The translations under genes and the position numbers were made by a program. A stretch of DNA of 64,000 nt from Kamptonema formosum PCC 10802 (GTDB lineage Bacteria; Cyanobacteriota; Cyanobacteriia; Cyanobacteriales; Oscillatoriaceae). A model generated the notes under the pieces. That model saw nothing but the letters and a program-made list of their open reading frames with translations. It was not told where the DNA came from and made no database searches. The DNA is taken from assembly GCF_000332335.1 (NCBI RefSeq), contig NZ_KB235948.1:327033-391032 (forward strand), read 5' to 3'. This document shows positions 1 through 8,717 of the stretch, one piece after another. Each line of letters opens with the position of its first letter. The stretch's first letter is position 1.

Positions 1-179
1 AGTTGGGCTTTAGCCCCAGTGTTTGTAGTTGGGCTTTAGCCCCAGTGTTTGTAGTTGGGCTTTAGCCCCAGTGTTTGTAGTTGGGCTTTAGCCCCAGTGT
101 TTGTAGTTGGGCTTTAGCCCAAAGTTCGCAGTTGGGTTTCAGCCCAAAGTTCGCAGTTGAGCTTTAGCCCAAAGTTCGC
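1..179. repeat. Tandem 25-26 bp array built on GGGCTTTAGCCC
   Basis: Seven head-to-tail units lie at the window edge, so the array may extend further left. The first four are 26 bp and end in CAGTGTTTGT; the last three are 25 bp and end in AAAGTTCGC. Each unit carries the palindrome-like core GGGCTTTAGCCC. The same core, with other linkers, forms arrays at 37137-37380 and 55766-55977 and single copies near 7496, 8607 and 61411. There are no unique spacers and no cas genes, so this is not a CRISPR array. Confidence 0.9.
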
Positions 180-493
180 AGTGGGGCATCCGAGGTGCAA
201 AAAGTGGCGACAACAAGACAGAATGAAGAGAGGTTGTCAGGTTTGACCTGTTGGGCCTTTGCTCTGACTGTATAAAACATAAAATCCTTTGGGCGTAGAA
301 GCAACAATTCTGACAGCAAAAGCATCATAAACAACAGGAGATAGCCCGGGAGGGAGTCAGGGGAAACCGGTTTTCCTTATGGCTTGCGGGGGTCTATATT
401 CAAGATTCTTATGGCCGGATTGCTTCCTCCCCAAAACAGAGACTGTCGAGCGGCTCTAGGTGAGCGCGACCGACCCAAACCAACAGCAAAGGA
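180..493. other. Upstream region of the ATPase/STAND operon
   Basis: No gene is visible in these 314 bases. The stretch separates the tandem array from the first gene and presumably holds the operon promoter, but I could not single out a convincing -35/-10 pair. An AAAGGA purine tract at 488-493 touches the first possible ATG (494) and lies about 12 bases before a second in-frame ATG (506). Confidence 0.4.
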
Positions 494-1864
494 ATGAATA
501 TTAAAATGCCACTAGAGTTGCGGAGATTTTTTCAAGCCTGTAACCCAGCCAAAACCCTCGACATGAAAAATGAAGAGGAGCGCAAATACTACATTGACTT
601 CTCCTCGGTGCGAGGGGGGCAGATCGTCGAGGAAATAGAGCGAACCATCTCGCTGCTCTCCGGGGATGAGCCGACCTGCCAGCTATTTAGCGGGCACATC
701 GGCTGTGGGAAATCCACAGAATTGCTCAGGCTGAGAGCCGAATTAGAGAAACAGGGATTTCATGTCGTTTATTTCGAGTCAACTCAAGACTTGGAACTGG
801 GCGACGTAGATGTCAGCGATATCTTGCTAACCATCGCGCGCCAGGTGAGCGAAAGCATCGAGAAGCTGAAAATCGAATTAAAACCGAAAGGCTTCCGGGG
901 CTTGCTCAAAGGCGCGGCAGATTTACTGCAAACCCAGATAGATTTGAGCGCTGAAGTCGGGATACCTGGCGTAGGGCAAGCCCGCGCCACCACTGACGGG
1001 GATTTTTCACTTTCCTTCGGGATCGGAAAAATCACCGCACAAGCGAAAGAAAGCCCAGAGGTGCGCAGCCGGCTGAGGGAATACCTGGAACCGCGCACAA
1101 ACACCATCCTGCAAGCCATCAACAAAGAAATCCTCGAACCGGCAATCCAAGCGCTGAAGCAGCGAGGGAAGCAAGGGCTGGTGGTGATTGTGGATAACCT
1201 GGACAGGGTGGATAACCGGCGGCTCCCAACCGGACGAACCCAGCCAGAATATCTGTTCGTGGACCGGGGCGAACAGCTGCGGAAACTGAACTGCCACGTG
1301 GTCTATACCATTCCCCTAGCGCTAATGTTCTCCAACGATTACGGTTCCCTAATGTATCGCCTTGGGGGTGGGATGGACACCAAAGTCTTGCCGATGGTGC
1401 CGGCGCAGCTGTCCGACGGTAGCGATTGCGCAGCCGGTATAAACCTGCTGCGACAGATGGTGCTCGCCAGAGCATTTCCAGAAATCAGCCCGCAGCAGCA
1501 GATTGAATTAGTCAAAGAAGTCTTTGACAGCCTGGAAACCCTAGACCGGCTCTGCCGCGTCAGTGGCGGTCACGTCCGTAACTTGCTGGGGCTGCTGTAT
1601 CGCTGCATCCAGAAAGGAGATTTACCCATCCCGCGCCAGCGTCTGGAAACCGTAATTTTGGAACGCTGCAACGAGCTGACCCGCTCCATCGATCCCGACG
1701 AGTGGAAATTGCTCCGCCAAGTCACAATCGACAAAAGCGTCAGGGGCGAGACAGAATACCAAATCTTGCTGCGCAGCATGTTTGTCTTTGAATACCGCAA
1801 CGAGCAAGGGCGCTGGTATGATATCAACCCCATCTTGAAAGAAGCCAAAGAATTTCAGTCATGA
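494..1864 (+). CDS. P-loop ATPase, partner of the downstream STAND protein
   Basis: A 456-aa P-loop NTPase. Walker A is GHIGCGKST at residues 67-75 and a Walker B-like LVVIVDNLDRV lies near residue 230; the C-terminal third has a SGGHVRNLL stretch followed by what looks like a small winged-helix region, as in KAP/AAA-type ATPases of bacterial signalling and conflict systems. No signal peptide or membrane segment is seen. The gene overlaps the next one by four bases (ATGA), which implies translational coupling and joint function. The start is uncertain: the purine tract at 488-493 fits the ATG at 506 (MPLELRRFF) better than the ATG at 494. Family assignment is from motifs only; the substrate and the effect of ATP hydrolysis are unknown. 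I infer that it feeds energy or a signal to the STAND protein, which has its own NTPase. Confidence 0.85.
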   Translation: MNIKMPLELRRFFQACNPAKTLDMKNEEERKYYIDFSSVRGGQIVEEIERTISLLSGDEPTCQLFSGHIGCGKSTELLRLRAELEKQGFHVVYFESTQDLELGDVDVSDILLTIARQVSESIEKLKIELKPKGFRGLLKGAADLLQTQIDLSAEVGIPGVGQARATTDGDFSLSFGIGKITAQAKESPEVRSRLREYLEPRTNTILQAINKEILEPAIQALKQRGKQGLVVIVDNLDRVDNRRLPTGRTQPEYLFVDRGEQLRKLNCHVVYTIPLALMFSNDYGSLMYRLGGGMDTKVLPMVPAQLSDGSDCAAGINLLRQMVLARAFPEISPQQQIELVKEVFDSLETLDRLCRVSGGHVRNLLGLLYRCIQKGDLPIPRQRLETVILERCNELTRSIDPDEWKLLRQVTIDKSVRGETEYQILLRSMFVFEYRNEQGRWYDINPILKEAKEFQS

Positions 1865-4800
1865 CACAGCCGGAACCCGATCGAGATGCTGTCGCTTACA
1901 ACCAAAACTCCTTGCAAACCCTCCTCAGGGCTATCGATCTCTCTCAGGGGCAGTTTTCCTTAATTTTGGTGCGCTGCAACTACGAAGCATTGCGCGAGAT
2001 TTTGGTGCGGCAGCTCCGAGAGCGGTGCCCCTTCGAGATGCGAGAGATAGCGCTCAATAAGTCTGTCAGGTCGCTCTCCCACCGGCTGCTGTCCGAACCT
2101 TTCCGGGAACTGGCACAGGTTTTTATGGTTTTTGGCTTAGAGTCGGTGAGCCCTCTCGATCGGGTTCTGGCGTCAGCCAACCTGATCCGGGACGCGTTGC
2201 CGAAAAACTTTCCCCTGCCTATTTTACTCTGGGTCAGTGATGAGGCGATCAAAAAGCTGATTCGCTTAGCGCCGGATTTGGAAAGTTGGTCTACAAGCGT
2301 ACACTTTTCCCTCCCCACCGAGGACTTGACCGATTCTTTGCGGCAAAAAACCGAGCGGATTTTTGCCGCCGTTCTGGAAACCGATCCCGGCAAATTTCTC
2401 GCCAATATCACTCTCCTCGGCGAGCGGGGCAACAGAGAATTTCAGTCCGCCCTCAAAGATTTGGAATGCCGGCACGTCCGGTTGGAGCCAGAACTAGATG
2501 CCGGTGTGAAATTTGTTCTCGGTCGCGACGCCTACGCCCGCGACAGCCTGGATATCGCCCTCAAGAACTACCAGCAAAGCCTAGCCTTTTGGAAGCGCAG
2601 CAGCCTCCCGCCAGAACCCCGGCTGGAGGCGCAGCCGCAAGTAGGGGCGGGTTTACTAACATCTGAACTTCGCAGAGACATTTTGGGTGAGCCCGCCCCT
2701 ACTTCTGCCATAGAGAGACAGGGCGCAGTGCTGTTCCACATCGGGCTGTGCCACCGGCGCAATGCCGACCGAAAGGCGGCAGAAAACCGCCACTCCTGCG
2801 AGCGAGCCTGGGCGTATTTCCAGGAATCTGTTGAGGTCTTTGAAAAAGCTCAGCGTGCGGACTTAGCTGCCAAGTTTATAAGCCCGCTGTGTGAAATTTT
2901 GCTGCGGTTGCAAGAGTGGGAAGCCTTGCAAACTGTAGCCGACAAGTCGGTGCGGCTGCACCAAACTTATGGCAGTTTCCTGCGACTGGCTCAAGACTGG
3001 GGCTTCTTCGCCCGGATTGCCGTGGAGCGCTCTCGCTGGTCAGATGCCAGACAGTGGGCGGCGCTGGCGCTGCAAACCTTGAGCGCCGCTTCTGAGAAGG
3101 CCGGCTATCCGGAATTATATCCCTCACTTTGGGAGCAAATATTCCGCTTGTGTTTGGTGAAAGCGCAGCGGCATTTGGGGCAGCGCCCAGAAGCTCTCAA
3201 GAGCCTTCATGAAGCTACCCGAAACATGAAAAACGCGCTTGCAGAGACTGACTCTCGCTACGATCCCCAGCGCTACATTCGCTTTTTGCGGATATTGCGC
3301 TCGATGTATTTTGAGGAAGGTGATTATAAAGCTGCTTTTTGGATTAAGCAACAGCAGCGCTCAGTTGAGCAGCAATATGGCTTCAGAGCTTTTATTGGTG
3401 CGGGGCGGCTGCAGGCGCAACAGCCGGCGCTCAATCCAGCACTGGGGAAATTCGACCGTCAGGGTACAGTTTCCCGAGAGATTGAGGCTTCCGGACGCCA
3501 GCAAGATGTCAGTCGCTTGCAACAGCGAATTGCTAGCTCCCAGCACAAACTCACTGTTATTTACGGACCTTCCGGTGCCGGCAAAAGTTCTACGGTTACG
3601 GCGGGTTTAGTGCCGGCGCTCCAACAAACCACCATTCGCACTCGCGACGTTTTGCCTGCCGTGCTGCAAATTTACACCGACTGGGCGAGCAGATTGGGCA
3701 GGCGTTTGTCCGAGGAACTTCAGGAAGCCAGAGGCGTCCGCTTGTCCCGCACACCGGAAGATCCGGCAGCCATTCTGGAGCTTTTGCGAGAGAATGCCGG
3801 CAGGAATCTGCTGACGGTTCTAATTTTTGACCAGTTTGAAGAATTTTTCTCTGCCTGCAAGCCGCCGGCGGAAAGACTGGAGTTTTATGAATTTTTCCGC
3901 GATTGCCTGAACAGTCCGTTTGTGAAAGTTATCCTGTCCATGCGGCAGGATTACCTGCACTATCTGCTAGAGTGCAGTCGCGCGGTCGATCTGGACGCCA
4001 TCGACAGCGACATTCTCAATAAAGACATTCTATACTATTTGGGAAATTTTTCACCGGCACAAGCTCGCTCCGCCATCCAAAGCTTAACCGAACGCTCTCA
4101 ATTTCACTTGGAACCGCAGCTGCTCGACCGGCTGGTGAGAGATTTAGCCGGCGGAACGGAGGAGGTGCGCCCGATTGAGTTGCAGGTGGTGGGGGCGCAG
4201 CTGCAAGCCAAGAACATCACAACTCTGGCGGAATATGAGGTAAAAGGCCCCAAGGAAAAACTGGTCGCCGACTATTTAGAAGAAGTGGTGAGAGACTGCG
4301 GCCCAGAAAACGAAAGTGCCGCCAGACTGGTGCTGTATTTTCTCACCGATGAGGACGAAGTTCGCCCCCTGAAGAGTTACGACCAGCTCGCCGCTGAATT
4401 AGCGCTAGACGCGGATAAATTAGATTTAGTCCTGGAGATTTTGGTGCAATCGGGACTCGTGTTTCTTTTGAAAGACTACTCGGCAGATTTCTACCAGCTG
4501 ATTCACGACTATCTGGCCGCGCTGATTCGCCAGTACAGAGAGCCCCGACTGCAAGCCGAGTTGCGCCTGACGAAAGAACAGCTCCGACAGGCGCTGCACA
4601 AAGAGCAGCAACAGCGCGCTCGGGCAGAAATTGCGGAGATAGAGGCGCTGACGGCACTGTCGCACGTTTTGCTGCTGTCGCACGACGGGCTGGGGGCATT
4701 AGTTGCCGGTGTCAAAGCTGGCAGCCGGCTGATTATAGCACAAACTACCGAGGATGTCAAGCAGCGGACGGTGAATTTGTTGCAAAAGACTCTTTCTGAA

Positions 4801-6675
4801 ATCCGAGAGCGCAATCGCTTGCAGGGGCACCAGAACTGGGTGACTGAGGTCAGCACTAGCCCAGACGGCCAAACCATTGCCACCGCCAGCGCCGACGGGA
4901 CAGTGAGGCTCTGGCGGCGGGACGGCACCCCCCTCCTGACCTTCCGGGAACACGCGCAGTGGGTGAACAGCGTTGCGTTCAGCCCCACCGGCACAGTGCT
5001 AGCTTCGGGCAGTTGGGACAAAACGGTGAAACTTTGGCAGCCAGACGGCACGGTGCTGGCGGCTATTGATACGGGCGACCGCATATTTGGCGTCTGTTTC
5101 AGCCCCAATGGCCAGCTCGTTGCCACTGCCGGCGGGGACGGGACCGTGAAACTCTGGCGCGTAGCTCAGATAGAGGAGACGGGATGCTCAGAGGGAACGC
5201 CTGTCCTGCTGAAGGTGCTAGACGATGGCAGCAGTTGGGTTACGGCGGTGGCGTTCAGCCCGGATGGCCAAATAATTGCCACTGCCGGTGGGGATGGCAC
5301 GGTCAAGCTGTGGGACCTGCAGGGCGCGCTGCTGGCGGCGATCGCCGGTCACAGCGACCGCGTTTGGAAGGTGGCTTTCAGCCCCGACGGGCAAATCATT
5401 GCCACCGCCAGTGCGGACAGCACCGCCAAACTCTGGCTGCGGGACGGGTGTCGGCTGCTGGCCACTCTCAGTCACGCAGGCTGGGCCGCCAGCATTAGTT
5501 TCAGCCCGGACGGGCAGACGGTTGCTACGGGGAGTTGGGACAGGACGGTGAAGCTCTGGCAGCTTGACGGCACGCTGCTGGAGACGCTCTCGGGCCACAC
5601 CGACAGTGTGAATAGCGTCTGCTTTTCGCCCGGGGGCGAGATGCTGCTCTCTGCCGGTGCGGACGCCACTGTCCGCCTCTGGCAGCTCGACCGCAGGTGC
5701 CAGCGCAGCATCAGCGCCGGCAGTGGCAGGGTGATGGGCGTCTGTTTCTCTCCGGATCAGCGGATGCTGGCAACTGCCGGTTTTGACAAAACGGTGAGAC
5801 TCTGGCACCGCGACGGCACTTTACTGGGGGTGCTGGAAGGCCACAGCGACTGGGTGAAGCGCGCCTGTTTCTCCCCAGATGGGGAAATTCTGGCCACAGC
5901 TAGTGCGGACGGCACGGTGAAGCTCTGGCGCACCGACGGCACCCTGCTGAACACTTTCGGTAATGGCGACTGGATGACATCTGTCAAATTTAGCCCCGAT
6001 GGCCAGATTTTGGCGGCGTCGGGGGCGAACGCCACTGTCAAACTCTGGCGCACCGACGGTACGCTGTTGGGCTCGCTCAGCGGTCACGCGGACAAAGTGT
6101 GGGATGTGTGTTTTTCGCCTGACGGTGAGATGCTGGCAACCGCCAGCTGGGATGGCACGATTAAGCTCTGGAATCTGGAGGGCAAGGAATTGGTTTCTTG
6201 GCGGGGTGACAGCGATAAGATTTTTTCGGTGAGCTTTAGCCCGGATGGCAGTATGCTGGCATCTGCCGGTGGGGACAAAACTGTCAAACTCTGGCGCACT
6301 GACGGGAGCCTGCTGCTGTGCTTGCAGGGCCATACGGATATGGTGCTCAGTGTCAGTTTTAGCCCCAAAGGCGATATCCTGGCTTCGGGGAGTGCGGACA
6401 AAACTGTCAAACTCTGGCGCACTGACGGGACTCAGCTGCTTTCGCTGCGGGGTCACAGGGATATGGTTTCGCAGGTGAGTTTCAGTGGGGACGGCAGCAC
6501 TCTCGCCTCTGCCGGTGCGGACGGGACTGTAAAACTCTGGAGCCCTGAGGTTACAGAACCGCAAGCTCTGGATCTCGATCAGTTGCTGGTGCGCGGCTGC
6601 GACTGGCTGCGTGACTTCCTGCGCACCAACCCCACGGTGAGTGAGAGCGATCGGGCTTTGGCTGTGGGGAGCTGA
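1861..6675 (+). CDS. nSTAND-type NTPase with TPR-like helices and 14 WD40 repeats
   Basis: A 1604-aa soluble multidomain protein. Residues about 12-160 form an alpha/beta domain that resembles a STAND/AAA core but has no Walker A, so it is probably a pseudo-NTPase. Residues about 200-480 are TPR-like helices. A second P-loop module has YGPSGAGKSS near residue 566 and LLTVLIFDQFEEF near 650, typical of nSTAND ATPases. From about 985 onward I count 14 WD40 blades (SFSPDG...LASASADKTVKLW type), enough for two seven-bladed propellers, and the protein ends with a conserved DLDQLLVRGCDWLRDFL tail. The start is set by the ATGA overlap with the upstream ATPase gene. Relative to its paralogue at 8718-13535 it has about 22 extra residues encoded by a 62-bp repeat at 2641-2702. 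STAND proteins act as ligand-gated switches; the ligand and output here are unknown. Confidence 0.9.
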   Translation: MTQPEPDRDAVAYNQNSLQTLLRAIDLSQGQFSLILVRCNYEALREILVRQLRERCPFEMREIALNKSVRSLSHRLLSEPFRELAQVFMVFGLESVSPLDRVLASANLIRDALPKNFPLPILLWVSDEAIKKLIRLAPDLESWSTSVHFSLPTEDLTDSLRQKTERIFAAVLETDPGKFLANITLLGERGNREFQSALKDLECRHVRLEPELDAGVKFVLGRDAYARDSLDIALKNYQQSLAFWKRSSLPPEPRLEAQPQVGAGLLTSELRRDILGEPAPTSAIERQGAVLFHIGLCHRRNADRKAAENRHSCERAWAYFQESVEVFEKAQRADLAAKFISPLCEILLRLQEWEALQTVADKSVRLHQTYGSFLRLAQDWGFFARIAVERSRWSDARQWAALALQTLSAASEKAGYPELYPSLWEQIFRLCLVKAQRHLGQRPEALKSLHEATRNMKNALAETDSRYDPQRYIRFLRILRSMYFEEGDYKAAFWIKQQQRSVEQQYGFRAFIGAGRLQAQQPALNPALGKFDRQGTVSREIEASGRQQDVSRLQQRIASSQHKLTVIYGPSGAGKSSTVTAGLVPALQQTTIRTRDVLPAVLQIYTDWASRLGRRLSEELQEARGVRLSRTPEDPAAILELLRENAGRNLLTVLIFDQFEEFFSACKPPAERLEFYEFFRDCLNSPFVKVILSMRQDYLHYLLECSRAVDLDAIDSDILNKDILYYLGNFSPAQARSAIQSLTERSQFHLEPQLLDRLVRDLAGGTEEVRPIELQVVGAQLQAKNITTLAEYEVKGPKEKLVADYLEEVVRDCGPENESAARLVLYFLTDEDEVRPLKSYDQLAAELALDADKLDLVLEILVQSGLVFLLKDYSADFYQLIHDYLAALIRQYREPRLQAELRLTKEQLRQALHKEQQQRARAEIAEIEALTALSHVLLLSHDGLGALVAGVKAGSRLIIAQTTEDVKQRTVNLLQKTLSEIRERNRLQGHQNWVTEVSTSPDGQTIATASADGTVRLWRRDGTPLLTFREHAQWVNSVAFSPTGTVLASGSWDKTVKLWQPDGTVLAAIDTGDRIFGVCFSPNGQLVATAGGDGTVKLWRVAQIEETGCSEGTPVLLKVLDDGSSWVTAVAFSPDGQIIATAGGDGTVKLWDLQGALLAAIAGHSDRVWKVAFSPDGQIIATASADSTAKLWLRDGCRLLATLSHAGWAASISFSPDGQTVATGSWDRTVKLWQLDGTLLETLSGHTDSVNSVCFSPGGEMLLSAGADATVRLWQLDRRCQRSISAGSGRVMGVCFSPDQRMLATAGFDKTVRLWHRDGTLLGVLEGHSDWVKRACFSPDGEILATASADGTVKLWRTDGTLLNTFGNGDWMTSVKFSPDGQILAASGANATVKLWRTDGTLLGSLSGHADKVWDVCFSPDGEMLATASWDGTIKLWNLEGKELVSWRGDSDKIFSVSFSPDGSMLASAGGDKTVKLWRTDGSLLLCLQGHTDMVLSVSFSPKGDILASGSADKTVKLWRTDGTQLLSLRGHRDMVSQVSFSGDGSTLASAGADGTVKLWSPEVTEPQALDLDQLLVRGCDWLRDFLRTNPTVSESDRALAVGS
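2641..2702 (+). repeat. 62-bp palindromic repeat inserted in frame in the STAND gene
   Basis: The element starts GTAGGGGCGGGTTTAC and ends with the inverted form GCCCGCCCCTAC. A nearly identical 62-bp copy lies in opposite orientation at 61463-61524, and a third, 63 bp, at 33616-33678; both of those are intergenic. Here it is read as protein between the SLAFW and ERQG segments that the paralogue also has. The paralogue has 18 residues there and this protein 40, so the 22-residue excess fits the insertion. Confidence 0.85.
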
Positions 6676-7652
6676 AATTTTAATTAATGTTAAAGTTGCT
6701 TGTGCGCTTTTGAATTTATCTGTCGCTTTTGGCCCCGCTTTTTGGGGGAGAGGGGCAGCGCGCCCAGAGGTTTCAGGTTTCAGCTTGCAGGGCGTGCGGG
6801 CGGGTTTCGCACTCCTTCAACTGAGACAGAACTTGACACCGGTTTCGGGGGGGAAAGCGGGGAGAAATTCATAACCGTAATATGAGCGGATATGGGAGAA
6901 CTGGAAAATGGGCAGAGGGGAACAATTGTCTTATGATAAATTAGAATTACTTTTGATTATTAATGGCGCTGGCAACAGGGGCAACCCGCAATAGATGCCC
7001 CGGGGTGGAGGGGCGGGTGTTCCCCCTCGGTGGTGGCTACAGCCTCTATACCGCTAGGCAGAAGAAAAGTGGGCCTCCCCCACCGCACTTCCTCGACTGT
7101 CCTGCAGGGGGAGATCCCATACGCTAAACTGCAAGTCAGACGAAAGGCAGCCGGGGCTTACAAAAGAGAGCAACCGCAGGTTGGGGGCGGGTCCGCCGGC
7201 AGCCGCCGGTGGTACAGGCGCAATCATCCGTTGAGGGGAGTGTCATACCCCTCACCCCCTCGGCGGGAAAAAGAGAGACAATGAAATTAGGTGGAAAGAG
7301 CTGACATCTTTGAGCCGGCGCTCCCTTAATTATTTTTCCCGATGGCTGCAAACAGGTAAAGAGAATAATGCCAACGCGAGAGGGAAAAGAACACCCCAGT
7401 CCACTTCAGCAGGGGCAATCCTCCCGGGGGTGCCCCACCAAAGGCAGTCACCAGGAGGAGCTGCCGGTGGATGTGTGGGTAAGCGACAAAACCTTGGGGC
7501 ATTAGCCCAACTGCAAACGGCCATCGGGTTCTGGCAACCTCTTGGCGGGTGAACCAGAGTCAGCAACAAGACGTCTTGAAAAGATGAGCAACCAGATACC
7601 TGTGGCTCAACCGCTTTACGAATGATTTGCTACTGACTTGGAGGTCGTTCTT
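6676..7652. other. Intergenic region between the STAND gene and the small secreted ORF
   Basis: I see no convincing gene here. Open frames in this stretch are short and lack family resemblance. A single copy of the dispersed repeat GGGGCATTAGCCCAACTGC lies at 7496-7514; the same repeat recurs at 8607-8625. Confidence 0.5.
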
Positions 7653-7883
7653 ATGCAAAGAAAAATTATCGGGATCGTTATAGCCGTGCCGCTGCTGTCG
7701 GCGCTGGGAGTCCCTGAAAGCTGGGCTCGGAGTGAGAGCCCGCACATATCCGGCAGCGGAATTTTCTTGTCCGCTGTGGCTGATGCCCGACTGGCACGCC
7801 AGCCGCAACAGTTCTCGCCACTGGCACTGGCGGCTCGCCAGAAGCAAGACAGGTGCTACCGTTTCGGAGTGTGCGATGAGTGA
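7653..7883 (+). CDS. Small secreted protein, hypothetical
   Basis: A 76-aa frame begins with a plausible signal peptide: MQRK, a hydrophobic run (IIGIVIAVPLLSALGV), then PESWA followed by RSES, a good signal-peptidase site. The mature part is short and ends in CYRFGVCDE with two cysteines. GGAGGT at 7640-7645 is well spaced before the ATG at 7653, which is why this start is preferred over an in-frame start 15 bases upstream. I recognise no family. It lies between two STAND paralogues on the same strand, but a role with them is only a guess. Because it is short and unconserved as far as I can tell, it could be a chance frame. Confidence 0.45.
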   Translation: MQRKIIGIVIAVPLLSALGVPESWARSESPHISGSGIFLSAVADARLARQPQQFSPLALAARQKQDRCYRFGVCDE

Positions 7884-8717
7884 GGGATCGCCGGCATCCT
7901 TCGATCGCCAATGGCGGGCGAGCCCCTCTCCTTTGCCCAACGGGGAAAGCCAATCGCACAAAACGTCGGGATCGCTGTTAAAATAAACTTGAAGGAGAGC
8001 TGACAGCACACAGATCCCCAGCCAGAACGAAGTTTCGGTTAGCGCCGGACAGCCGCAAGCCGTCAGAGAGATTATTCCTGAGAGCGAACAGTTGCAGTCA
8101 CCCGGAACCCGCCTCTCACCCGATCGGACACCCGCCGGTGCGGGTTGCAGGGCGAGCCGGCAGTGGGTTGGTCAGAGAGCCCAGGCGTGCCGGCAGCGAA
8201 GTTAGACCCGAGCAGGGGTTTCACATCACAGCAGTTTTTTTCCAGTCCAGTTCCGCAAGCGCCACAAGATTGATTGGTGAGGGGGGCGAAGGCACAACTT
8301 GCCCTGCGTCTGGATGGCTGTACGGTAACAGGCCACCTTTATGAGAGTCAGCCCCTAGCAACCGCGCCCCGCGCAAAGAAAGCCACCAGCTATAGGGGCA
8401 GGGGCGGGACAGGTGGGAGCTGGCCACAGGCGCTGGCAATTATATCCTGTCCGATTGAGTAACTCGAATAAGAATTCAGGGGAGAGCGGAAGAAAGAAAC
8501 AGAGGCAGAAAAATTAATTATAGGCAATCAACCGGACGTGATATGAGTGGAACTTGGGGCCTCAACTGACTCGTCAAAAATATTTGACTGGGAGACACAG
8601 GACATTGGGGCATTAGCCCAACTGCGAACTTTGGGCTACGCTGAACTTACAAACCCTGAGGGCGTCAGAGAAAGGCTCCTGGTTGAATTTCAACCCAGTT
8701 TTGACAGAGGCGAAGGA
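7884..8717. other. Intergenic region before the second STAND gene
   Basis: No gene is supported. A frame open from 8547 joins the second STAND gene, but its first 57 codons include a dispersed repeat (8607-8635) and have no counterpart in the paralogue, so I treat them as untranslated leader. Unlike the first STAND gene, there is no ATPase gene upstream. Confidence 0.5.

Noticed and set aside
5821-6564. 247-codon antisense frame opposite the WD40 part of the first STAND gene
   Set aside because: A shadow of repeated WD40 codons, without start signals.
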